Source: Spirosoma radiotolerans (GTDB lineage: Bacteria; Bacteroidota; Bacteroidia; Cytophagales; Spirosomataceae). From it: a DNA stretch of 64,000 bases. The notes under the pieces are model-generated. The model was not told the DNA's origin. It searched no databases and saw nothing but the letters and a program-made list of their open reading frames with translations. A program made the translations under genes and the position numbers. The stretch is from contig NZ_CP010429.1 in assembly GCF_000974425.1 (NCBI RefSeq), positions 6,682,001 to 6,746,000 of the forward strand, given 5' to 3'. Of this stretch, positions 26,045-35,400 are shown piece by piece. The first letter of the stretch is position 1. Each line of letters opens with the position of its first letter.

Positions 26045-27070
26045 GTGGCTACTCATCAGACAACCATTATCGACATTGCCCGTGCGCTGGGAATATCCAA
26101 ATCGACGGTATCACGGGCCTTAACGGGTCATGCAAATGTTAATGAGAAAACCCGGCAGCGCATACTCGATATGGCCGCTCAGGTCGATTATCAGCGGAAT
26201 CAACTGGCTATATCCCTGCTGACGAACCGTACTGGAACGGTGGGTATCATTGTGCCAGAGTTTATCAGTTTCTTTTTCCCGAAAGTCATTATCGGAGCGC
26301 AGGAGGAGATGGCCAAATCGGGCTATAATGTCGTTATCTGCCATTCAAATGAGTCGTATGAAACGGAAGTGTCCAACGCGAAAGCCTTATTGGCGAGTCG
26401 GGTGGATGGCCTGATTGTGTCGCACACGAAAGAAACCCGCAACTTCGATCACTTCAAGGTTTTCCAGCGGAAAGGCATTCCAGTCGTATTTTTCAACCGC
26501 GTTTGCGAGGATATGGCAGTATCGAACGTAACGGTGGATGATTATAACGGCGCGTTTCGGGCGGTCGAGCACCTCATTCAAACGGGCCGACGGCGGATTG
26601 CCCATCTGGCCGGGCCCGATACGCTCGCCAATAGCCGCAACCGGCTCAATGGCTATCGGGATGCCCTGCGGCACTATGGGCTGCCGATAGACCCAGAGTT
26701 GGTTATCGCCTATGATCTGAATCTCGACAAGGCAAATATTTATGTAAACCACCTGTTGAACTTACCGAACCCGCCCGATGCTCTGTTCGCCATGAATGAC
26801 CCCACAGCGCTCGAAGCCCTGAACGTGGCCAAACGTCGGGGTCTATCAGTGCCCGACGATCTGGCTATTGTGGGTTTTAGTGACGATCCGATGTCGGCCC
26901 TGATCGAGCCGGGCCTAACGACGGTCGCCCAGCCCGTCGACGAAATAGGGCAGCAAACGGCGAATTTATTACTTCGGCAGTTGCAGGCAAAAGAAGATGA
27001 GTTTGAGCCTGAACGGATTATACTACCAACAAGCTTGATTGTCCGGGGCTCAACCGTGAAGGCTGTATAG
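26045..27070 (+). CDS. LacI family transcriptional regulator
   Basis: This 341-residue regulator starts at a GTG. The N-terminal helix-turn-helix is clear (IDIARALGISKSTVSRALTG, residues about 9-28), followed by the hinge region and a periplasmic-binding-protein-like effector domain (GTVGIIVPEF near 62, DGLIVSH near 118, FNRVCEDMAVSNVTVDD near 148, AIVGFSDDP near 285). It is divergent from the susC operon, and the shared gap contains two operator-like sites. It most probably controls that operon and perhaps itself in response to a sugar. Whether it represses or activates cannot be seen. Confidence 0.94.
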   Translation: MATHQTTIIDIARALGISKSTVSRALTGHANVNEKTRQRILDMAAQVDYQRNQLAISLLTNRTGTVGIIVPEFISFFFPKVIIGAQEEMAKSGYNVVICHSNESYETEVSNAKALLASRVDGLIVSHTKETRNFDHFKVFQRKGIPVVFFNRVCEDMAVSNVTVDDYNGAFRAVEHLIQTGRRRIAHLAGPDTLANSRNRLNGYRDALRHYGLPIDPELVIAYDLNLDKANIYVNHLLNLPNPPDALFAMNDPTALEALNVAKRRGLSVPDDLAIVGFSDDPMSALIEPGLTTVAQPVDEIGQQTANLLLRQLQAKEDEFEPERIILPTSLIVRGSTVKAV

Positions 27071-27133
27071 GCTAACTTTCCGGTAACTTGATCTAAATGA
27101 GGGGTAATTCATTCGTTGCTTAGCAGATTTTCT

Positions 27134-27210
27134 CATTTTCACCGGGTTGAAACCCAAGGCAGAAACAACCGGATGGATAAACTGTGCCGGACCTCAACCC
27201 GGTGAAAATG
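27134..27210. repeat. Inverted repeat with 17-bp perfect arms after the LacI gene
   Basis: CATTTTCACCGGGTTGA (27134-27150) and its exact complement (27194-27210) enclose 43 bases. The arm includes GGGTTGAAACCC, a mini-palindrome of the kind seen at 9289 and 20999. It lies 63 bases after the LacI-family stop codon and 122 bases before the next gene. It may act as a terminator. Confidence 0.7.
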
Positions 27211-27331
27211 AAAAAATACGGGCCTTTTTCGAGCGATTTCCCTAAAATGTAAAAAATACGTTATAAGCTTGCAAAGAAGGGAGTAAGAGTTTAGTACAAC
27301 TATCTTTTGGTTTTGTTCTAAACATACGCTC

Positions 27332-29671
27332 ATGAAAAATAAGCTCTGGCTACCAGGCTTGCTTTCGTTCTCGATGCTGGTCGTTACCTGTAAGGTCGTA
27401 CAGCAAGCTCCGCAGGATAGCGCAAAAAATACGGCAGCTACAGACACTGTCCCGGCCTTTGTTTCCAATCCATCGCCTGCACAACTGACGCCCGAGCAGA
27501 GCCTGAAGGCCTTTCGGGTGCCCAAAGGCTACCATATGGAACTGGTCGCCAGCGATCCGATGATCAGGGAGCCAGTGGCGATTGCCTGGGACGGAAACGC
27601 CAAAATGTATGTAGCCGAAATGGATACCTACATGCAGGACGCCGATGGTTCCGGTGAGCACGACGCGATCAGTCGGGTTATGCTGCTCGAAGACACCAAC
27701 AACGACGGTAAAATGGACAAAAGCTCCGTTTTCATCGACAAGCTTCTGTTGCCCCGCATGATTTTGTGCGTTGACCACGAGTTGCTGGTCAACGAAACCG
27801 ATACCTACGACATTTATAGTTATAAAGATACCAATGGCGATGGGGTAGCCGATCAGAAAAAATCGGTTTACCATGTCGGTAAAAAATCGCCCGGTAATCT
27901 GGAACACCAGCGCAGTGGACTGGACTGGAATCTGGACAACTACATTTACGAAACGGTTGATCCGGTGCGGTTTCGCTACACCAAAAATGGCCTTAAAGCA
28001 GACTCGCTGCCCAGCGGCTCCAATGGCCAATGGGGGCTTACCCACGATAACTACGGCCGGTTATTTTTCTCGCGGGCGGGTGGCGAAATTCCGGCATCGG
28101 GCTTTCAGATTAACCCCGTTTATGGTGGACTGGAATTTCCAGATCAATACAGTGAAGAATTCAACGCGGTCTGGCCGATTATGGCTACACCCGATATTCA
28201 GGGTGGTCTGAACCGGCTCCGGTTGCCCGATAGTACACTGAATCACTTCACGGCCAGCAATGGGCAGTCTATCTTCCGGGGTGACAAACTACCCGCTGAT
28301 CTGGTGGGTGATTACCTGATTGGCGAACCCGTTGCCCGGATTATCCGCCGGGCTAAAGTGATCAATACAAACGGAAAGCTAAGGCTGGAAAACGCCTATA
28401 AACAGCAGGAGTTTATCGCATCAACCGATATGAATTTCCGGCCCGTAAACACCTATACCGGTCCAGATGGCTGTTTGTACATCGTGGACATGAACCGGGG
28501 TATTATTCAGGAATCGCAGTGGACACCGAAAGGAAGCTACCTGCGGCCCCAGATCGAACGGCTGGGACTGGACAAGAATATTCAGCATGGCCGCATTTTC
28601 CGGCTGGTGCACGATGGCATGAAGCCGGGTCCAAAACCGCACATGCTCGATGAGCCCAGCGCCAAACTGGTTACCTACCTCGATCATCCGAATGGCTGGT
28701 GGCGCGATAATGCCCAGAAGCAACTCGTTGTGCTGGGTGATAAGTCGGTGGTTCCGATGCTGAAGCAGATCGCTTCGGGCCAGCAAGGCTCGTTGGCTAA
28801 ACAGCCATCGGCGCTTGGCCGTTTGCATGCCTTGTGGACGCTGGAAGGCCTGGAGGCTATCGACAAAGATATGGTACTTATGGCGATGAAAGACGCTGAC
28901 CCACAAGTTCGGCGGGCGGCTGTCGTGATTAGTGAGCGGTATGTAAAGCAGGATGATGATCAGGTTATCGAGGCCTTACGGGCCCTTAAAACCGATCCCA
29001 GCTATGATGTCAGGACGCAATTGGTGTTGTCGCTGCACGCCAGCAAGGCCGCTAAAGCCAACACGCTTGCCAGCGAGATCATTGAGCAGAGCGCTAACAA
29101 CGAAATGCTAGTCAGCGCTCAGAAAAGTTTATTGAAGAATGACGCCGTCAAAACCTACGGCTTGCGGCTGGGCCGGCTCGAACCCGAAGACCGGAAGATG
29201 GTTATGGCCGGTGCCAATACTTTTAAAACTCTGTGTGCCAGCTGTCATGGTCCCGATGGAAAAGGCCTGGCCGTTGGCGGAAGCAGCATGGTTGCTCCTC
29301 CATTATTTGCCTCGAAACGAGTGGTAGGTGATAAAGATGTGCTGATTAAAATCCTGTTGAATGGCTTATCCGGCCCCGTCGACGAGAAAACCTATCCCGA
29401 TGTTATGCCATCTATGGCGGCCAATGACGACGAATGGATTGCTTCTGTCCTGAGCTATATCCGGTATGAATTTGGCTACACGGGTAATTTTCCGCCGTAT
29501 ACACCACCGCCTGGTCCCCGGCCCTCGGGCAGTGGCCCTCCGCCGGAAATTGTGAAACGCCGAGGCTATAAACCCTTTGTGAAAGCGGAGGATGTGAAGC
29601 GCATACGCGAGCAAACAACGGGACGAACCAAAGCCTGGACGTTGGCCGATCTGGAAAAAGTGGGCGAGTAA
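27332..29671 (+). CDS. Cytochrome c lipoprotein with PVC-type dehydrogenase-like beta-propeller
   Basis: This 779-residue exported lipoprotein has a lipobox-like VVTC (Cys20). Residues about 60-430 resemble the six-bladed propeller of membrane-bound dehydrogenase (PVC-type) proteins. They include two calcium-binding-like loops, DTNNDGKMDKS and DTNGDGVADQK. HEAT-like helices follow (about 440-600). A single heme c site CASCH lies at 635-639, with a plausible axial Met in DVMPSM. The C-terminus is Pro-rich. The protein probably passes electrons from sugar or alcohol oxidation in the periplasm. It heads a co-directional set with an esterase and a Gfo/Idh/MocA enzyme. The oxidised substrate is unknown. 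Confidence 0.83.
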   Translation: MKNKLWLPGLLSFSMLVVTCKVVQQAPQDSAKNTAATDTVPAFVSNPSPAQLTPEQSLKAFRVPKGYHMELVASDPMIREPVAIAWDGNAKMYVAEMDTYMQDADGSGEHDAISRVMLLEDTNNDGKMDKSSVFIDKLLLPRMILCVDHELLVNETDTYDIYSYKDTNGDGVADQKKSVYHVGKKSPGNLEHQRSGLDWNLDNYIYETVDPVRFRYTKNGLKADSLPSGSNGQWGLTHDNYGRLFFSRAGGEIPASGFQINPVYGGLEFPDQYSEEFNAVWPIMATPDIQGGLNRLRLPDSTLNHFTASNGQSIFRGDKLPADLVGDYLIGEPVARIIRRAKVINTNGKLRLENAYKQQEFIASTDMNFRPVNTYTGPDGCLYIVDMNRGIIQESQWTPKGSYLRPQIERLGLDKNIQHGRIFRLVHDGMKPGPKPHMLDEPSAKLVTYLDHPNGWWRDNAQKQLVVLGDKSVVPMLKQIASGQQGSLAKQPSALGRLHALWTLEGLEAIDKDMVLMAMKDADPQVRRAAVVISERYVKQDDDQVIEALRALKTDPSYDVRTQLVLSLHASKAAKANTLASEIIEQSANNEMLVSAQKSLLKNDAVKTYGLRLGRLEPEDRKMVMAGANTFKTLCASCHGPDGKGLAVGGSSMVAPPLFASKRVVGDKDVLIKILLNGLSGPVDEKTYPDVMPSMAANDDEWIASVLSYIRYEFGYTGNFPPYTPPPGPRPSGSGPPPEIVKRRGYKPFVKAEDVKRIREQTTGRTKAWTLADLEKVGE

Positions 29672-29705
29672 CGAGGGGAGGAGTTAATAAAAAATAGTAA
29701 AGCTT

Positions 29706-30872
29706 ATGAAAGCCCGAGCCCTGATTGCCTGCTATGCCATGAGCCTGACAATGGCCCTTGCCCAACCGAACCCGGCACGGCCTGATTTATGCCAGGGAGC
29801 CTATTTTACGGAAGCAGAAGGAGCAGCCGCCTTACAAAAGTTTGCCCAGACTCATCATGACCGTGCCAGTTGGGAAGCACGCGCTAAACTGATTCGGCAG
29901 GGCCTTCGGGATGGGATGCAGTTGCCTGAAAAGCCGAAATTTGCCCCACTTCAGCCCATTCGGCATAGTTTGAAGAAATTGAACGGCTATACGGTCGAGA
30001 ATGTAGCTTTTGAGAGTATACCGGGCTTTTTCGTAACCGGTAATCTGTATAAACCACTTAATGCGGCTGGCAAATTACCGGCCATTCTCTGTCCACATGG
30101 GCATACCGCCAAAGAGGATGCCCGCTTTGTAGAGCAAACTCAGCAGCGGTGCGCCACCATGGCCCGCCTAGGAGCCGTTGTGTTTGTTTATGACATGCTT
30201 GGCTATGGCGATTCAAAGCAGACGTCGCACAAATTACCCGAAGCGCTGAAACTGCAAACCCTGAACGGCATGCGCTCGCTTGATTTCCTGATGAGCTTAC
30301 CCGAGGTAAATAAAAACCGGATAGCCATGTCGGGGGAGTCGGGTGGGGGAACCCAAACGTTTCTGCTGACGGCGCTCGATCCGCGGATTAAGGTGTCGGT
30401 GCCCGTCGTCATGGTGTCGGCGCACTTTTTCGGAGGTTGCACCTGCGAGAGCGGCATGCCCATTCATAAGCGGCCCACCCACCAGACCAGTAATGTGGAG
30501 CTGGCCGCATTAGCCGCTCCACGACCGATGCTGCTTGTGTCTGATGGGAAAGACTGGACAAAGAATACGCCCGACGTTGAATTCCCATACATCCAAACCA
30601 TTTATGGCTATTATGGCGCAAAAGATCAGGTCGAAAACGTGCATCTGCCAACCGAGGGTCATGATTATGGGCCTAACAAACGGGCAGCTGCCTATCGGTT
30701 TCTGGCTAAAGCACTAAAGCTGGATTTGAATCGGATTCTCAAGAATGGAGAGATCGACGAAAGCCCTAATACATTGCTGGAGCCAGCCGCTTTGATGGTC
30801 TTCGATGCAGCTCACCCGCGCCCGGCCCGTGCTGTTATGGGCGACGAAGCGGTGATTGCTTTGTTGAAGTAA
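29706..30872 (+). CDS. Exported alpha/beta hydrolase (acetylxylan-esterase-like)
   Basis: The protein is 388 residues with a signal peptide (MKARALIACYAMSLTMALAQ) and an alpha/beta-hydrolase fold. PGFFVTGNLYKP near 106-117 leads into the core, and CPHGHT near 129 is the oxyanion strand. Ser212 in MSGESGGG is the nucleophile, LLVSDGKDW supplies the likely Asp, and EGHDYG near 321 supplies the His. The pattern fits large carbohydrate esterases related to acetylxylan esterase/dienelactone hydrolase. It starts 34 bases after the cytochrome gene and is probably co-transcribed. The natural ester is not known. Confidence 0.83.
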   Translation: MKARALIACYAMSLTMALAQPNPARPDLCQGAYFTEAEGAAALQKFAQTHHDRASWEARAKLIRQGLRDGMQLPEKPKFAPLQPIRHSLKKLNGYTVENVAFESIPGFFVTGNLYKPLNAAGKLPAILCPHGHTAKEDARFVEQTQQRCATMARLGAVVFVYDMLGYGDSKQTSHKLPEALKLQTLNGMRSLDFLMSLPEVNKNRIAMSGESGGGTQTFLLTALDPRIKVSVPVVMVSAHFFGGCTCESGMPIHKRPTHQTSNVELAALAAPRPMLLVSDGKDWTKNTPDVEFPYIQTIYGYYGAKDQVENVHLPTEGHDYGPNKRAAAYRFLAKALKLDLNRILKNGEIDESPNTLLEPAALMVFDAAHPRPARAVMGDEAVIALLK

Positions 30873-30948
30873 GGTTTCTTAAGAGTCTGTAAAACGTAAA
30901 AAATCGTACCCCTAAACCCGGCTTTTTCGGCCGAAATTTTTAACTCGC

Positions 30949-32325
30949 ATGGATATTTTCAATATCAACCGTCGTCGTTTTATTCAGGGCACTACTGCCT
31001 CGCTCGCTCTTTCGGCCTTTGGGGCGAGGGGTATGGATCTCATGAACCCGCCCAAGGCTTACCGGGTTGGTCTGATCGGTACGGGATGGTATGGTAAAAG
31101 CGATTTGTTCCGTCTTATTCAGGTAGCTCCCGTAGAAGTCGTTGCGCTTTGTGATGTCGATAAAAACATGCTGGCCGGTGCCGCAAAACTGGTGAGCCAG
31201 CGACAAAAATCGGGTAAGACGCCCAAGCTCTATGGCGATTACAAAAAAATGCTGGCCGAGAATCAGATGGACATCGTGCTCATTGGCACCCCCGACCACT
31301 GGCATGCGCTACAAATGATCGACTGCGTGAAAGCAGGCTCCCATGTCTACGTACAAAAGCCAATTAGCGTCGACGTGATGGAAGGCGAAGCGATGGTTGC
31401 GGCAGCCCGGAAGTATAACAAGGTGGTGCAGGTTGGTACGCAGCGCAAAAGTACGCCACACCTGATCCGAGCGAAAAAAGAGATCGTCGATGCCGGATTA
31501 CTCGGGAAAATATCGCACGTGGAGATGTCCTGCGACCTCCATATGCGCAACAATGGCAACCCACCCGTGCAGGCCGTCCCCGATTTTCTGGATTACGAAA
31601 TGTGGACAGGTCCCGCTCCGCTACGCCCCTATGACGGCTTGCCGCATGTGCGCTGGTGGCGGACATTCATGGAGTATGGGAATGGCATTACGGGCGATAT
31701 GTGCGTGCACATGTTCGACACGGTTCGCTGGATGATGAATCTTGGCTGGCCCAAACGGATTAGTTCGCACGGGGGTATTTATGTTCAGAAAGAGGGCAAA
31801 TCGAATATTTCTGACACCCAATCGGCGCTATTTGAATACGATGACCTGAATTGTGTCTGGCATCACAAAACCTGGGGCACGGCCAACAATCCGGATTATC
31901 CCTGGTCATTTACGCTCTACGGCGAAAAAGGAACGTTGTGGGGCAGCACCATGCAGTGCGACTTTATTCCCGATGGCAAAGGCGAAAAAATACACCTGGA
32001 TGTTGTCTACGAAAAAGAGAAATACCCCGAAGATGTTACGGAAGATACGAATCCGAAAATTGAGTTGAACGCAGCCCCGGCAACCCGTTTGCACATGCTC
32101 AATTTCCTGGATGCCATCGACAAAAACAGCCGTCCTGTCGCTGACATCGAACAAGGACATATCTCGACCGCGAGCTGTATTCTGGCCAATATGGCCATGA
32201 AAACCGGCCGCCCGATGGTCTATGACCCCGTAAAACGGGAAGTGGTGGGCGACAAAGAAGCGACCAAAATGCTGGCCCGAGACTATCGTTCGCCATACAC
32301 CCATCCCGATCCGAAGAAGGTGTAG
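30949..32325 (+). CDS. Tat-exported Gfo/Idh/MocA family oxidoreductase
   Basis: This 458-residue NAD(P)-binding sugar oxidoreductase starts with a twin-arginine-type signal (NRRRFIQGTTASLALSAFG, residues 7-25). It continues with the Rossmann motif GLIGTGWYGK (41-50) and the conserved catalytic-lysine motif QKPISVDV (Lys137). Exported members of the family are common in Bacteroidota. They probably keep a bound nucleotide and act on sugars or 3-keto sugars in the periplasm. It ends at a strong terminator hairpin and is the last gene of the cytochrome-esterase group. Substrate not assignable. Confidence 0.9.
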   Translation: MDIFNINRRRFIQGTTASLALSAFGARGMDLMNPPKAYRVGLIGTGWYGKSDLFRLIQVAPVEVVALCDVDKNMLAGAAKLVSQRQKSGKTPKLYGDYKKMLAENQMDIVLIGTPDHWHALQMIDCVKAGSHVYVQKPISVDVMEGEAMVAAARKYNKVVQVGTQRKSTPHLIRAKKEIVDAGLLGKISHVEMSCDLHMRNNGNPPVQAVPDFLDYEMWTGPAPLRPYDGLPHVRWWRTFMEYGNGITGDMCVHMFDTVRWMMNLGWPKRISSHGGIYVQKEGKSNISDTQSALFEYDDLNCVWHHKTWGTANNPDYPWSFTLYGEKGTLWGSTMQCDFIPDGKGEKIHLDVVYEKEKYPEDVTEDTNPKIELNAAPATRLHMLNFLDAIDKNSRPVADIEQGHISTASCILANMAMKTGRPMVYDPVKREVVGDKEATKMLARDYRSPYTHPDPKKV

Positions 32326-32332
32326 TGGTTTA

Positions 32333-32385
32333 CATCACAAAAAACGGGTGACAGCTTCTAAAGCTGTCACCCGTTTTTTGTGATG
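32333..32385. terminator. Strong bidirectional hairpin terminator
   Basis: The 25-base arms 32333-32357 and 32361-32385 are exact complements around a three-base loop. The stem contains an A6/T6 tract, so transcripts from either strand end in a U-rich run after the GC-rich core ACGGGTGACAGCTT. It separates the plus-strand oxidoreductase from the minus-strand helicase gene. Confidence 0.9.
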
Positions 32386-32392
32386 TATGTTT

Positions 32393-32420
32393 CCGTGGGC
32401 TGTGAAGACACGGCCCACGG
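32393..32420. repeat. Short relative of the family A palindrome
   Basis: CCGTGGGC and GCCCACGG arms enclose TGTGAAGACACG. The wording resembles the GTGAGGACACGGACCACGG half of family A (6461, 6560, 36308, 41183). It lies 22 bases beyond the helicase stop codon. Confidence 0.5.
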
Positions 32421-32442
32421 AGAATAGCCTCGCCAAGCGAGA

Positions 32443-35400
32443 TTACCCCAAACTCACCAACTCCTTCAGTTCATCATCATTCAGGTCGCCGAGCCAGGTT
32501 TCGCCGGTTTTCACGCTAAGGTCGGCTAGTTCGCGTTTGGAACGGATCATCGCGTCAATCTTTTCTTCCAGCGTTCCCTGGTTCATGAGCCGGTACACCA
32601 ATACGTTTTTGGTTTGACCAATGCGGAATGCCCGGTCGGTAGCCTGCGATTCGACGGCCGGATTCCACCACAAATCATAATGAATGACATGGTTCGCCTG
32701 CGTCAGGTTCAGGCCGGTACCGCCCGCTTTGAGCGACAAAATAAAGGTGTGGTCGCTACGGTTCTTCTGAAATTGTTCGACCATCTCGTCGCGTTCGGAT
32801 CGGGAGGTGCCACCGTGTAAAAATAAAGGCTGTCTTCCAAAGGCCTGCTCGATAAACTGAGCCAGTAACTCGCCCATTTCCTTGTATTGGGTGAAAATCA
32901 GCACTTTTTCATGGTTGGCATAAATCGTCTCGAGCAGGTTGAGCAACAAAACCGTCTTGCCCGATAGGGCCGGAAGATCCGAACCGCGTTTGAGGTATTG
33001 CCGGGGGTGATTGCCAATCTGCTTGAGGGCCGTCATGAGCTTTAACACCAGACCCCGGCGGGCAATACCATCCTTCTCTTCAATAGCCCGCAAACTCTCC
33101 TGTACCACACTCTGATACAGAGCGGCCTGCTCGGGCGTAAGCGTACAAAACTGATTATTTTCAATCTTGTCAGGAAGGTCAGTAATAATACTGCGATCTG
33201 TTTTGACACGACGAAGCAGAAATGGGCTGGTTATGCGCCGGAATTGATCCAGTTTCTGATGGTCGCGCTCCTGCTGAATCGGTTTGCCAAACTCTTCGTT
33301 AAACTTGGTCAAGCCGCCCAGATACCCTTTGTTCACGAAGTCCATAATGCTCCAGAACTCTGATAGCCTGTTTTCGACGGGTGTGCCGCTCAAGGCAATG
33401 CGGATGGGCGATTTCAGGGATTTAACGGCCTTTGTCTGTTCCGTATCGGCGTTTTTAATGTTCTGGGCTTCGTCGATAACGACAACGGCCCAGGTTGTTT
33501 TCTTGAACGTTTCCAGATCGCTCCGAATAACGCCGTAGGTTGTCAATAAAAGATCGTAATCGTCGGCTCGCTCGCTGGGTAGCTTTCGATTCGAACCATG
33601 GTAGATGCGAGCCTGTAGTTCCGGAGCAAAACGGGCTATTTCCTTCTGCCAGTTGGTTAATAGCGTTGTTGGAAGAACAACCAGGCCCTTTTGTTTTTTG
33701 AACCGCCCTTCCTGCCTGAATTTGAGCAGTAAAGCAATGACCTGTAAGGTTTTGCCCAATCCCATGTCATCGGCAAGCAGACTGCCCATACCCAGGGCCG
33801 TATTTTTGATAAGCCAGTCGTAGCCCCGTTGTTGATACGGTCGGAGGGTAGCGTCTAATGATTCGGGTAAGGGTTGGGACGTACTTTCGGTAAACTGCCG
33901 GACCAATTCCCGCACTTCGGCCGACAAACCTAACCGGTTACCTCTAAATTCCTCGGCCAAGGCGGCACGCAGTAGCTCGGTTCCGGTCAGCTCAGGCGGG
34001 CTTTCGAGTTGTTTGTAAAGCTTGGTCAGGTCATTTGGATCGACTAGTACATACTGGTCTTTAATTTTGACCAGGCCCGTAGTGCGGCCAACCAGTTTCT
34101 GGAATTCCCGTACGCTCACCATTTCGTTGCCGAGCGCCACTTGCCAGTCGAACGTTAGCATTTCGTCCAGCCGCATAAAAGCATTGCTGGCCGTAACTTT
34201 GGCCTTGAGTCGCCCACCTGCCTGCGGTCGCACCCAATGCCGGAGTGATTTTGGTAGCCATAGGGCAATCCCCAGCAGTTGCATACGGGGAAGCGTATCG
34301 AGCAGGATCTTCACAAATTGCTCAGGCGAATACGTCAGGTAAGCGGGTCCACCGATTTTTGTCAGCTTCGTCAGATCAGGAAAGTGCCGGGCCAGAATCA
34401 GCAAATCCTGCAAAACATCCATGCGAATGCGCTCGTATGGATCGAGTCCTCGCGTTTTCTTATCCAGTAAATCGGGTAACGGAATAGGGGCCGTGGGCGT
34501 ACCATTGACTAAAGGGCCTTCGCGGTCGCGGATCAGCAGACTTAGCCGGAATTCATCACCCAACTCACTGTCTTCGACGGCCAGAATGGGCACAAACCGT
34601 TTATGGGTCAAGAAGAAATCGTTGACCCAAAGCTGCATGGCCAGCGGCATTTCTTTTCGACCAAATCCTTCAAACCGGACCGTTTCTACGCCAAAAAATA
34701 GCCGGTCGGCATCTTCAAGGGGCCAGCGCTCCCACAGTTCGATGGTAGCGGGTTTGATAACCCGACGCAGAAAGAGCGAGCATAAGGTCAAAACCTGTTG
34801 CTCATCTGGCAGAGCCAGCCATTCTTTTTGCCAGCGGACGGTGAGTAACGTGGGCGGAAGCTGGGTAGCGAGCTGATCGGTCAGCCGCTTAACGGTTTCG
34901 TTGAGTGTTGCCGGGAGCCACCGCACCCGATATTGTTCTTCAGCAGGACCAACCCGCAGCAGTTGCGGCACCACAGCGCCCCGACGCAACAGCACCGCCG
35001 AGAATTGTTGTGTCAAGTAAAGTGCCCGCACCGAATCGCTCATTTCGGGCCAGTCGGCTTCGGTGAGGGTATCGAGCCAGTTAATCAGATCGCTCATGTC
35101 GAACCCGCTGATGGACCGGGGTTCGCCATGTTCGCTGAACATGCTTATCTTCTTGACCGCCATCAACTCATCGAGTTGTAGCTCAATGCTGTCGCTAAAG
35201 GCAGGGCCAGCGGGCCGATTTTTTTCGTCCGTAACCAACTCCTTTTCTATTGGCTTGCTGAATAATTTGTACGCTCGGCTCAACGATTTATGGAAGTCGC
35301 CTTTGGTAAACGTAACGTCGGGAGAGAGCAAGTCTAAAAGCTGGTCGGCTAGGGGTGGAATGGTCGCAAAGTCCAGGCTGGCGCGAATGGTTTCATCGGG

